DNA of 64,000 bases from Hofstenia miamia (taxonomy: Eukaryota; Xenacoelomorpha; Acoela; Hofsteniidae), in NCBI GenBank assembly GCA_900660155.1, contig CABFPE010000129.1:671250-735249 (forward strand), read 5' to 3'. Position numbers and translations under genes: made by a program. A model generated the notes under the pieces. It was not told where the DNA came from and ran no database searches. It saw nothing but the letters and a program-made list of their open reading frames with translations. Of the stretch, positions 49,501 through 58,849 are shown one piece after another; position 1 is the first letter of the stretch; every line of letters starts with the position of its first letter.

Positions 49501-52500
49501 GCTGCTTGATGGAGAGAATGATTTCCAAATCTGTCTTTATGATTCATTTCCTGAATTGAGAACCCGACGTCTGGCTAAACCTCAGTGGCGTAAAATCAGA
49601 AAGCTTCTTGGCAAGCCTAGACGGTGAGCATATTTATGTTAAATCGTGTTAATGAAATTTGTTTCTAATACTTTTTAAGTCTATTTTACTATTTAAATTG
49701 TAAAGTTCTTTCAAATGGGATCATCCGGTTTTGTTGCAGTTCATTTTTATGTTCCCATATTTAACTGGTTTAAAATTCACAATTTTTTGCAAAGACTGTT
49801 TTTAATGCCAAATATGCAAACTTTGCCATTTTCTATGTTAGAATTTTAGATAAAAATGCAGAAAAATATCATAACCTCGTAAGTGATTCAACACTATTGC
49901 TGTGGAATCTATATATTGGTAAATGCGAAATGTGGGATGGCAAACCATGGTATAGTCTGTAATAATAAACCATGCATAGCATTTATTTTAATAGAAATTG
50001 TCTCTATTTGATTTTGTTGTGCTTTTCTCAAGATGTTCGCATTCGTTCCTCAAGGAAGAGTGTCAAACCCTGCACAAAAAGCGCAACAAAATTCGTCATT
50101 TGCAACAAAAAAGACTCGTTGATCCTTCATCGGCCAAGGACCTTCCCTGTGAAATTCCCAGACCACTAATAATTGGTACTAAAGTCACCGGTAGTAGCTG
50201 TTACTTTAAAGTTTATTCGTTTACGTTTCTCTTTAGCTTATTTGCGGTATTCTCTTGATTTCCAGCCAGGTCTGTACTCCGGAATAGTGGAAGGCGTCGA
50301 TCCCTCTAATTACCTTTATCGCATTGCGTTTGAAAAACATGGTGTTGGAAGTTTTTCCATTCCAGATTCCGAAGTAAGTTATTGAACACGAAAATTGCAA
50401 ATTATAATTCAAACTTTTATAATACTGTTCACATTTAGTGGTTTATAAATGGTAGAGAAAGCCATATTACAGCCTTGACCCCACGCCTGCGATGATATTT
50501 CCAGGACCGCTGTGTGGTAATGCATACAACGAAAGGGGATGAGCGTTTAGCAATAATACATAATTGTTGTATATATGTAATAAATTTAATCTATTTAATG
50601 AATACAGCGCGAAAATTAAATCGTAATTTAATTGTTTCAAATATTGTAAATTATATCTCGTCCATAGGGTAGTTGAAGCAGGCTTGACCTGTTTCTACCG
50701 CTTCATAACATCTAAGCAATGCATTATTAAATAATATAGACCCAGTCGAGCTCAGGTTTTTTCTAGTTGAAAGTAGTTTAGTGTTAATTTAGGTTTGGAG
50801 TCCCTATGATTTTGAAACCCAGCCAATCGAATCATATTATGACCACAGCAACAAAACTCCTGGTGCAGTTGCCTCACAGATCTCTTCTGCATTTAAATGT
50901 CAGTTGAATAAAACGATGCATCTCAACTCCAAACGACATTTAATCAAGGTATTAATGGGGGATTTTCACTAACATTTAAATTTAAATATTTTTAGCTAAA
51001 ATGTTTAACTTAGTTTAAATTCTTAAAAAATAAAGCAACCATTAAAAAATATTTGCTAAATTTTGCAGAATTCACTGTCTCCTTGTGCAGATGATGTCAC
51101 TACCTTTTGATTTTCCAGAAAATTCATCTTACAAAGTATTCGTTTTATGATTCAAAAGGTAGTGACATCATCTGAACAAAAGAGAGACAGTGAATTTCTG
51201 CAAAATTTTGCAAATATTTTTTATTGGTTTTTTATTTTTAAGGAATTTAAATTAAGTTAAACATTTTAGCTAAAAATATTCAAATTTAAATTTTAGTGAA
51301 AATCCCCCATTCCTTTCAAATTATTTATATATAGTCAAAATAATATATTTCAATTAATTTCAATTTGAACATTTTTTCAAACTGCCAACCACAAGAAAGA
51401 AAAAAACTGTATTTCTAATAAAGCGAAGATGTTCGATGTAAATGTTTTTGAATTTAATAGGTATATTTTTTATGTTATGTATCATCATGGAATTACATGC
51501 TGTAGTTTGGGCTGTATGATGGTAAATTTGTAAAATGGAAGATTTACAGTTGATTCAATAAATTCGCAGGAATTCCATATTAAAAATTTTGAAAAAAAAA
51601 TTAAAACTTTATAATTCCATGATTTTATGCAAGTGGTCAATTAAACTATGAAATGCCACTTATATAAAGAGATGAAGTATGGGAACACTTAAGTCAATAA
51701 TTAGTTCACTATTTAAGTCATTGATTAAAAGTGCCTAAAACCTTCAGGAGGTCATGGGGGTTAAAAAAATATATGGTGTTGGTGCCTAGGTCTAAAAGTT
51801 TCTGTTATAAGCCGACAAACACACACCTTTTGCCCTTTATATAATAGATATGTATATAAAGTCTACAAAACACATGACAAAAATACTTACAAAACTATTT
51901 ACATATGCATTATTAATTAAAGGGCAGTTTTAAAAAATAATTCGATCTTTCATTAAGATTATTATCTAGGCCCAATAATTTTTGTTTGTTCAATAAAATT
52001 TGTTTTATTTTTTTTAATTGTTTATAATTTTTCTCACATTTTATATCGATACTTAATTCATTCCATAAAATTGAGCAATGAAAATGCACCTTGACTATTA
52101 TTGACACTAAAAAGGGTTTTTTCCTTTTTTTGATTTTAACGTAATTATTGAGAAAACTTAATGAACTTAATTCATGAATAAATTTATGAATCATACACAT
52201 AGAGATTGATACTGAATAAAGTAACTCGGGGCTAAAATATCATATGATGATGATCTTAATTGCGTAATAGACTCGTGATTTTCAATATAATTCAGTGTTA
52301 TAAATGACTAGTTAAAAATTTTTTATAGTGATGAACGTTTTTGCGATGTTATATTTTGAAAGGAGAAATGCACAGTAATTAAATTGACCCAGCGCAAATG
52401 AATTAATTAGTTCTACATGAAACGTGTTTCCTACATGACGCAAATTATGCAAATATTTGATTCCAAATGCCATCTTTTTTAATTTTTGGGAAAAAAAATA

Positions 52501-53930
52501 ATCTAATTGTAAGTCATTATCTAATAGTACACCAAGGTAATTTACGAATGTGCTTTGAATAATTTCAGTGTCACAAACATTAATACTAATATTTTCAGTA
52601 AACTTCTTTTGTTCTTTGGATAAAAACATGATAAATTGTATTTTATCAGAATTAATTTTTAGATTAATTTTTAGTTTATTGCAATTGAAATAAGTTACGA
52701 GATTTTGAATATCTTTTATCAAATGTTTAGTTGCCTCAAATGGATTTTTTGCTGTTCGTAGCATGCAAGTATCATTTGCGTATTTGATAAATAGTTTTCC
52801 AAAGATTTTGAAATATCACTTACTTATAATGCAAATAGAATAGGGCCTAGTACAGTTCCTTAGGGTACACTCAAATTTGTAATGGTATGTTCTGAAAAAA
52901 TTTTGTCAATTTTTACTCGTTGCTTGCGATTGCTTAGAAAACGCATAATAAAATTTATTGTATTAATACTAAAACCTTATCCCCTTAATTTTTCTTTTAA
53001 AATATCGAAATTAATTGATTTAAATTTTTTACTTAAATCAAGTAAAGCTATCGCTGTGAACAAATTTTGATTTAACGACTGCTTTTCAATAAGTAATACT
53101 TAGTTTTTTTCTTAAAAGCTTATAATTTGGTTCCATTTTTGTAGTAATTAAATGTAAAAAAGTCCAGCCAGTTAATTCTACTGAAAATTTTATTTGTTCT
53201 TTGATTGAGTTGAATATTTTGTTGTAGAAAATGTAGAGAATTGCATTCATTTATAAATTTATGAGTTAAACACAAAGATTGATACTGAATAGAATAAAGT
53301 GGAGACAAAATATTATAAGATAATCGAAGTTCACGGACTGATTGATGCTTATCAATAAAATTTAGTGATCTTAAGGCCCAATTATATATTCTTGCTAAGG
53401 ATGACCTATTATGAGCGTTGATACTTTGAAATAAAAAAGAACAATTATTAAATTGACTTAAAACAAATGAGTTTATTAATTCTGTATGAAATGATTTCCC
53501 TATATGCCTAAGATGAAATAAGTATTTTACACCAGCTGCCATTTTTCGTAATTTTACGGAAAGAAATTCATTAAATTTCATTTCTTTGTCGATCACTACT
53601 CAGAGATAATTAAGAATTGCTTTGCTTAATTTCATTATCACATATCTTACCATTAATATTTTCGGGAATTTTTTTATGATCCATCAGTGAAAAGATGATA
53701 AATTGTGTCTTATCTGCATTAATTTTCAATTTATTTATATTAAAATATACAATTAGGTCTTCGATGTCTTTGGTTAATTGTCTGGTCGCTTCATAAGGAT
53801 TTTGAGCTCTTCTTAGTGCACATGTATCATCGGTAAATTGATATATAGTTCCATTAGGAATTGCTTCGGAAATATCATTCACATAAAGAGAAAACAATAT
53901 CGGTCCTAGTACAGTGCCTTGGGCAACGCG

Positions 53931-53962
<32 letters not shown>

Positions 53963-55088
53963 GATTATTATTAATCTTAATATTAGGAAACGTTTTTAGA
54001 GATTTCTTTGATGTCCTATTATTTTCTAATTAACATCAGCATTGGAAAGGTATTTGGCTTCTTTGATAAACAAAAATAGTAGAAACGTATTTCATACGTT
54101 GTCTTTAATTGTATTTTAATTTGCATACTTTTTAGGTGTTTCACGGAAACAGTTTTTTACACCTAAAAAATGTGTATAATAAAAAGGAAACCCAATAATC
54201 TTCCCATTTCTATGTCGATAATGAATAAATGTGTGTTTTATAAAATTATTCAATAGGTAATTTTTATGTGATAAAACACTGTTGTCAAATCTTTTGAAAT
54301 TGCATTGCATTGTGGGCCTGGAGCATGAAAATTTATAACTCTGGCAAATGGGCGTATAAGGCTTCATAATTGCACAAAAAGGGAATGACTTAGTGGAAAC
54401 ATGTGGTTTCTCTGTGCGCTTTTATTCACTTTGAAAGGATGCTAGATGTCACTTCTCTTCAATGTTAACTATTTTTAAATGTTAACTCCATAATGTTTCA
54501 ATGCAAATTTCTGCTGTAGTTAATATTTTTTTAAATGTTCACGATTTATGGTCTGTGTTGTAAAATCACATTTAAAAGCGACCCACAATTAGTCGGTTAG
54601 GCTCTTGACGTTAATTAAGGTTCGACAGAAGAGTAGCATCCTGTTTAAGTATATTAAAATTGAATATTATGGTAGCGATACATCTAACAAAAAGTTAGCA
54701 CCTGGTTGACAATGTGCGTTTTCTGGTTTTTAATTAACTAATCAATGCCTTATTCTCGTTAAATACGTTTATGAATATCATAATTGTTGTTTGATTATAA
54801 CTATTATTTACATGCTAGCTTATTTTGGCGCTCACTTATATGCTCCTAAGTTCGTAAAATTGAGTTAGAATATTATAGTAGGCCTACAGTTTTTTTACGT
54901 AATCACGCGTTTAGCAATTCGGTCGTACTTCCGAGTCTTCTCCTGTAAAATTGATAGAGAGTACTGCAACGATTGGCGGGTTTTCCATCAAGTTCTTAAC
55001 TATTTTGGTTCAACTCACCAATCTTCTTGGAAGAAAACGTCAATTAGTGTCTCGGCTCTCAACGGCCAACTCAAATGCTGAACTTTCT
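42250..55088 (+). CDS. LIN9: LIN9, MuvB/DREAM complex subunit (3' end not found)
   Basis: Core subunit of the MuvB complex, which with E2F/Rb-like or Myb proteins controls cell-cycle genes in the nucleus. Exons traced: 42250-42306, 42347-42507, 49308-49457, 49498-49623, 50033-50190, 50237-50373, 50793-50948, 54915-55088. Phases agree at every join. The DIRP domain spans residues about 97-200 (NFLKLPKAYKWCTYEWFYSN, then SFPELRTRRL, WRKIRKLLGKPRRC). Beyond it are IRHLQQKR, PRPLIIGTKVTAYLR, an IPDSE segment, and in the last exon GGFSIKFLTILVQLTNLL, all matching LIN9 order. The first two exons are a weaker assignment: a basic N-terminus linked by phase only. The C-terminal exons after 55088 were not recognised. 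About 373 residues are seen, shorter than typical LIN9. Confidence 0.88.
43780..44270 (-). mobile_element. LINE reverse transcriptase fragment
   Basis: On the minus strand, in shifting frames: ILRKADVTTVFKNGDPTK (fingers), SFTKIFEKLMN, then ALFDLSKAFDSLDF (palm motif A) and LGPIIFNIFVNDISK (motif B region). The FADD motif and thumb are missing. Non-LTR retrotransposon, CR1/Jockey-like, truncated on both sides. Confidence 0.75.
44470..44675 (-). mobile_element. pogo/Jerky-type transposase N-terminal HTH fragment
   Basis: The minus strand reads K-T-D-R-V-N-F-S-Q-K-A-I-T-A-A, followed by VEGRVAARKRCLSHSTLLHY, the pipsqueak-type helix-turn-helix of pogo/Jerky-like transposases. The DDE domain is absent downstream, where a LINE fragment sits instead. 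It is a different subfamily from the Tigger-like element at 22.3 kb. Confidence 0.6.
44803..44840. repeat. 38-bp near-perfect palindrome
   Basis: The arms CTGGGGCAATATGAACC and GGTTCATAATGCCCCAG pair with one mismatch around a 4-base GAAT spacer. The right-arm sequence recurs in the same orientation at 45141-45158 (TGGTTCATAAGGCCCCGG). Such GGGGCATTATGAACC-like sequences could be terminal or subterminal repeats of the nearby pogo/Jerky-like element, but this is unproven. Confidence 0.6.
44841..45899. other. No intact gene seen
   Basis: Weak reading frames around 45360-45700 on the plus strand contain acidic runs but no recognisable domain. I cannot assign them. Confidence 0.4.
45900..46567 (+). 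mobile_element. LINE ORF2 3' end with (TTA)n tail
   Basis: It begins in reverse-transcriptase palm sequence with the catalytic YVDD (LQYVDDTAIF, about 45910). Then, in another frame (46007-46504), comes the ORF2 C-terminal region with TCDLLLFNRLLARKLFF, a T-R-S-D-D-V segment and N-L-P near the end. The element ends in a TTA repeat at 46513-46567, a CR1/L2-style simple tail. Its base composition is clearly more GC- and C-rich than its surroundings. The piece between YVDD and the thumb is partly deleted. Confidence 0.75.
46513..46567 (+). repeat. (TTA)n microsatellite, LINE tail
   Basis: A run of about 18 TTA units immediately after the LINE C-terminal frame. The same 'catttattatt' start occurs at the tail of the LINE at 2326 (minus strand). 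Confidence 0.9.
46603..48378 (-). mobile_element. Mariner-superfamily DNA transposon, near full length but broken
   Basis: Flanked by TA at 46601-46602 and 48379-48380. The imperfect terminal inverted repeats are about 130 bp long, beginning (A/C)CGGGTGTCCCAAAAAAACT. On the minus strand, 47936-47745 encodes a helix-turn-helix start (MAKMSRLTKDRRVCIEY). The catalytic domain has D1 in IVSDEAIF (about 47470), D2 in WWQQDGAPCHAS (about 47225) and a third D in SPDLAISDLFLW. I count 42 residues between the second and third D, instead of 34 in typical mariner. At least two frame changes (near 47750-47680 and 47285) interrupt the frame, so this copy cannot make transposase. Inserted in LIN9 intron 2. 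Confidence 0.88.
50955..51310. mobile_element. Foldback MITE, 356 bp
   Basis: The left arm from ATGGGGGATTTTCACT at 50955 pairs with the right arm ending AGTGAAAATCCCCCAT at 51310. The arms are about 160 bp with few mismatches and the unpaired centre is only about 30-40 bp, so nearly the whole element is a hairpin. There is no coding capacity. It sits 7 bases after the splice donor of the LIN9 exon ending at 50948. Target duplication is unclear (perhaps TTA/TT). Confidence 0.85.
51905..53095 (-). mobile_element. LINE ORF2 fragment (palm to C-terminus), copy 1
   Basis: Minus strand: ALLDLSKKFKSINFDIL (motif A region, about 53050), FIMRFLSNRKQRVKIDK, then T-V-L-G-P-I-L-F. Next is LKINSDKIQFIMF with a VNYLGVLLDNDLQLDYFF segment (52764-52312), and a C-terminal stretch to 51913. 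Several frame changes and stops. It is the same family as the copy beginning at 53930, arranged head to tail with it. Lies in LIN9 intron 7. Confidence 0.8.
53105..53930 (-). mobile_element. LINE ORF2 fragment, copy 2 of the same family
   Basis: Minus strand: GTVLGPILFSLYVNDISEA, then YQFTDDTCALRRAQNPYEA with the F-T-D-D catalytic motif, and LKINADKTQFIIF (53897-53610). A frame change then leads to a long thumb/C-terminal frame (53596-53120) with MAAGVKYLFHLRHIGKSFH. Its 5' end is truncated directly at a TAA/TTA microsatellite. Clearly related to copy 1 but divergent at many residues, so they are separate insertions or an old duplication. Confidence 0.82.
53931..53961. repeat. (ATA)n microsatellite
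   Basis: About ten ATA units abut the truncated 5' end of the LINE copy at 53105-53930. Reads as TTA on the LINE strand, the same unit as the LINE tails in this window. Confidence 0.9.
53962..54914. other. Rest of LIN9 intron 7, no gene seen
   Basis: AT-rich. A strong acceptor 'acgcgtttag' at its right end precedes the LIN9 exon at 54915. Confidence 0.55.
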
Positions 55089-56246
55089 GTAAGTTTGTTG
55101 TTTAAATAGCTCCTGAAAAAGTTACATAATTTTCAATTCCCGGCCATTTAAACATTTTAAATATTTTGTAAAGCTGTTAAGTTTCAAATATCCGAAGTGT
55201 TCACATGACCTTCAATTGTATTGATTATTATTGGTGTGAATAAAATGTCTCCTCAACAAATATTGTAATGGAACACAGCATAAAGATTGACATTTAAACC
55301 CTTTTTATCATCAAAATATTTAGAAGCATTTCTGCATTTGCTTTGTATAGTCAAATGAAGATCATACCCTAACCCAATTACTATAGTAAACAAAATATTT
55401 AGGTGGTCATTGAGTAAACCTTGATTTAAGTAAAAATCCAATTTTGGGCCTCACTTAGGTAAATTTAGGTAGTTTTAGGTAAACAACCTAAATACCAGGC
55501 CCTACTGATCAGTGATAATGGTGATTTCAAATAATTTGCAATATATATTTTTTGCTGTTATATATCACTAAGGTTATGGACTGCTGTTATATAAACTTAG
55601 ACAGTCTATTCAAGCGTTAAACCCAACCCAACCACCCTTGTCTGACACCCCTTTGAAGCAAATTAATTGGTAGCCACTGTATTATGTATAAAAAACTGTT
55701 GTTTTATGTTGATTTCATTAGTACTGTAAAATCGAATTCTAAAATTTAAAATCATATTTTAAAGCAAAACATTAAAAAAAGGAAAAATTTGCATCTTGAA
55801 AATTAAACTGATGCAAGCATAAAATTACAAACACATTTCACTATATAAGAGACAAACATTGTAATATTCTGGTTTATTTGTTTGATATTTTTTGTAGCTA
55901 TTTGATGATTTCTATTGTTTGCTGGTACTTCAATTTCAGTAAAAAGCTTTGAAGGTAATAAATGTGACATGTTGTCACTATAAGAAAAATAAAGAATGAA
56001 TAACATTGTAATTACAAATATATAAAACAAAAATTGTTTACAAATGACAATTACAACATAATCAAAGTAGCAAGTGATTTGCATCCATTTCTTGAAGTAT
56101 AGCTTTGCATGATATGAAAAGCAAGCTGAAACGTTAAATACTGTGCAACTTCAATTTTTTTAACATTTTTAAATATATATATATATATATCTCTTCCACA
56201 ACTGCAACATTATATGATCCATTATAAATCTAAAATACTATATATA

Positions 56247-56285
<39 letters not shown>

Positions 56286-56350
56286 TCCAAGCATTAACTC
56301 CTGTACACAACACAAAATGCTCTGTAAAGGAAGATTGGAATAACTAAAAT
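55089..56350. other. Downstream of the last traced LIN9 exon; no exon recognised
   Basis: It starts with a GTAAGT donor, so LIN9 continues. I could not find the expected C-terminal coiled-coil exon here. Contains TA microsatellites at about 56168-56190 and 56250-56282. Confidence 0.5.
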
Positions 56351-56560
56351 TTAATTGTTTGCAATACGAACACAGTATGATTCATAATACGAGGTGAAAC
56401 AAACAATCAATTCTGGGACAGCAACTGCACAAGATAATAGTGTTGGATAAATAGTCATTTTACGTCTACAACTGAATTCGACAGGGCTCGTCCTGCATCG
56501 CCCGCACTTGTGAGTGAGGTTGTATTGCATTATACCACGAATTCTTTTTTTTGGTTTTTT
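56351..56560 (-). pseudogene. Possible P2X7-type cytoplasmic zinc-domain fragment
   Basis: The minus-strand frame ends with a Cys-rich segment: HKCGRC, a following P-V-E-F-S-C, then SCAVAVPELIVCF. This loosely resembles the CxCGxC ... E-x-x-C ... C-I-x-x-x-P-x-F-x-x-V-C-L pattern of the P2X7 cytoplasmic domain found in many invertebrate proteins. The match is by eye and weak. The frame is fused upstream to the minisatellite read backwards, which is not part of that domain. It could be chance. Confidence 0.22.
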
Positions 56561-56608
56561 GGGTCTTTTAATTTTTTTGGTTGTTTTACCAAGACGAACA
56601 CAATCACA

Positions 56609-56757
56609 ACACAAGACAATGATGATGAAACACAAGACAATGATGATGAAACACAAGACAATGATGATGAAACACAAGACAATGATGATGAAACACAAGA
56701 CAATGATGATGAAACACAAGACAATGATGATGAAACACAAGACAAGGATGATGATGA
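56609..56757 (+). repeat. 21-bp minisatellite (about 7 copies)
   Basis: The unit ACACAAGACAATGATGATGA plus A is repeated almost perfectly about seven times, the last unit varied. All frames on both strands are open: plus-strand units read QDNDDET, the minus strand reads IIIVLCF. Either an acidic low-complexity coding segment or a non-coding minisatellite. Confidence 0.9.
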
Positions 56758-56767
56758 ACATAGACAT

Positions 56768-57495
56768 TCATAAGAATGTATAGCTGAAACTAAAAAGAGC
56801 CAGCAAACCGGAGTAATCTCAACGGTTGTAGCAATAATAAAGATATAATAATAATAATAGTAGTATGATTAACATATGAACCAATCGAAACATGACAATA
56901 CTGGTGTACAAAAACATTGATAACAATCTCATCAAATTACAATGAACTACATAACAATAGAAAATGCAAATATTAATGAAAAACACGTGCTCAAAATGTA
57001 GAGCAAGTTAGAGCAAGCATGAAATTGAAAAATTGAAAATTGCGGACCTTAATGATAAAACCGGTTACATGAAACAGCAAAAATAAATATGAAAAATAAC
57101 TGTAAAATAAAGTACCGTCATTAAACAACAAATATACTTAAAAATGTAATACATTAGATAATCAAATTATATATAAATGTAATGAATAAACAAGAGCCGC
57201 CACAGAACAACAAATACTACTTGCACAGTCACAAGAAATTACTAGCAATCAAGAAAAAATATACCGCCAATTTAAAAAAATACATCCCAATGAATTTAAA
57301 AGGATGTGACAAATATAAACAATTATTTAGTAGCCTGTGGGTAAAATTTCACTCAGTTGAAGAAGTGAATAGAGTGAGAATTTAAGAAACATCTCCATGG
57401 AAATCAACAAAATGATGTTTCTGCATGAACAGGTCTCAAGGGAATCAATTTAGAAGAAAATTACAGCATAGCAAAATGGTTGAATTAAAATTGAG
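56768..57495. other. No gene seen
   Basis: AT-rich. The 67-codon plus frame at 57182-57385 is Lys-rich without a recognisable family. Confidence 0.45.
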
Positions 57496-58615
57496 CTAGT
57501 TCTCACGGGGAACAGTGAGTTCTTCACATATAACCATAGTAGTCCCAGCATATTCTTCCATTAAAATTGAAACAACCTCGGCAGCACATCTTTGAATATT
57601 TGGACGACGCTCACGAATTTCACTCTGCCACTGAAACTCTAGACCTCGCCTTTTCTTAATATTTTCTCTGGAATCATATTCTCCCGAAAAACCTGTGATA
57701 TATGCTTACAGAGCCCAAGGGCACCGATGAATTGGTCGCGTAAACTCAGCACCATGACCTGAATTGTGCTCATTTAATCTACGCCTCAAATCACAAGTTT
57801 CACCAACAGTTCTGTATTCTAGTGCTCACCAACAAATAACAATAAACATCAAGTTGTGATGGAAGCTCTCAATGAAATGGATAAAAAATCTGATGACTTT
57901 TGTTCAACAACACGATTAACATTTTCTTCATTTGAACACAAAAATTAACTAGCAATTTTCGACATAACTTCATCTGTATAACAATCCCATTGTGATGTCT
58001 TTGCGGCAAGGGTACTAGTAGCTACCTAATGTTAAACCTTGTAAGCATTTTACTCTTGATAAGACAACAGGCAATTCCTCTTTTAGCCATAATTTGCATT
58101 TTGAATGAACTTGAGAAAACTGTGTTGCTATGTTGGGAATCGTGTGCCCAATTACTTTATGAATAGTAGCAGCAACGTAGTGTTTTAGGGGAAACTGGGG
58201 TCTTCTAGCAATTGTTTTGTCGCTCTAGTAGTGATTTTCTAATATTCTCCGTGTGTTAGAATTCTGATACTCGGCGAGGCAAATTTTACTGTTCTAGTAG
58301 ATTTTAAACGATTAAAGGATTCAAAAATACATACCTGACCCTGAGTAAAATTTTTAGTTTGATCATTATAAGTAGCCCTCATTAGAACACCTTTACAAAT
58401 TAATATTTCTTGTTGTTCAAATAGATTACGATTAATAAACGAAATTAAACTGGTATCATGTTCAGTCCAAACATTGTCACCATCTTTACTGATTTCATCA
58501 ACCGCACCGCAATTTCGGTTGATTGCCTTGAGTGCAAGCCGCCATTTATTGCAATTGCTTAGGGCAACATCATCATCATCATCATCAAGTGAAGGGTTGA
58601 ATGTAATTCAAAATT
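57496..58615 (-). pseudogene. Broken SF1 (Pif1-like) helicase C-terminus plus GIY-YIG nuclease
   Basis: Reading leftward from about 58590: an Asp run (GAT repeat), W-R-L-A-L-K-A-I-N, then ILICKGVLMRATYND and FTQGQVCIFESF, the 'KxGxxVMLxxN ... NGxxGxV' block of Pif1/Helitron-type helicases. At about 58170-58040 is HYVAATIHKVIGHTIPNIA, motif V-VI with A-x-T-I-H-K-x-x-G-x-T, and LPVVLSRVKCLQGLTLG. At about 57850-57660 follows a GIY-YIG-like domain: TVGETCDLRRRLNEHNSG, then F-T-R-P and P-W-A-L. The frame ends at TAG 57496. The coding is broken in several places. The helicase N-terminus (Walker A/B) was not found. Origin uncertain: host gene relic or mobile element. Confidence 0.6.
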
Positions 58616-58849
58616 TATAAATATACTGCTATCATTTAAAATTGAATTTTTAAAAGTTTGAATGACTTTCCGAATTGATATAGATAATAAAAAATGTTTA
58701 AAGACCAACTTTGGATTACTGCTAGTGATGTGGTAAATATGGTATTTTTACATATCACATAATATTTAATTGTAATTAAAATAATAAATGATATTTGTTA
58801 GGCATACAAAAAAATTACAAGCTATGTTCTCAATCACAAAAAAAAGTAT

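Noticed and set aside
58501-58590. CATCAT run as a microsatellite only
   Set aside because: On the minus strand it encodes an Asp run continuous with helicase-like sequence, so it was kept within that feature.
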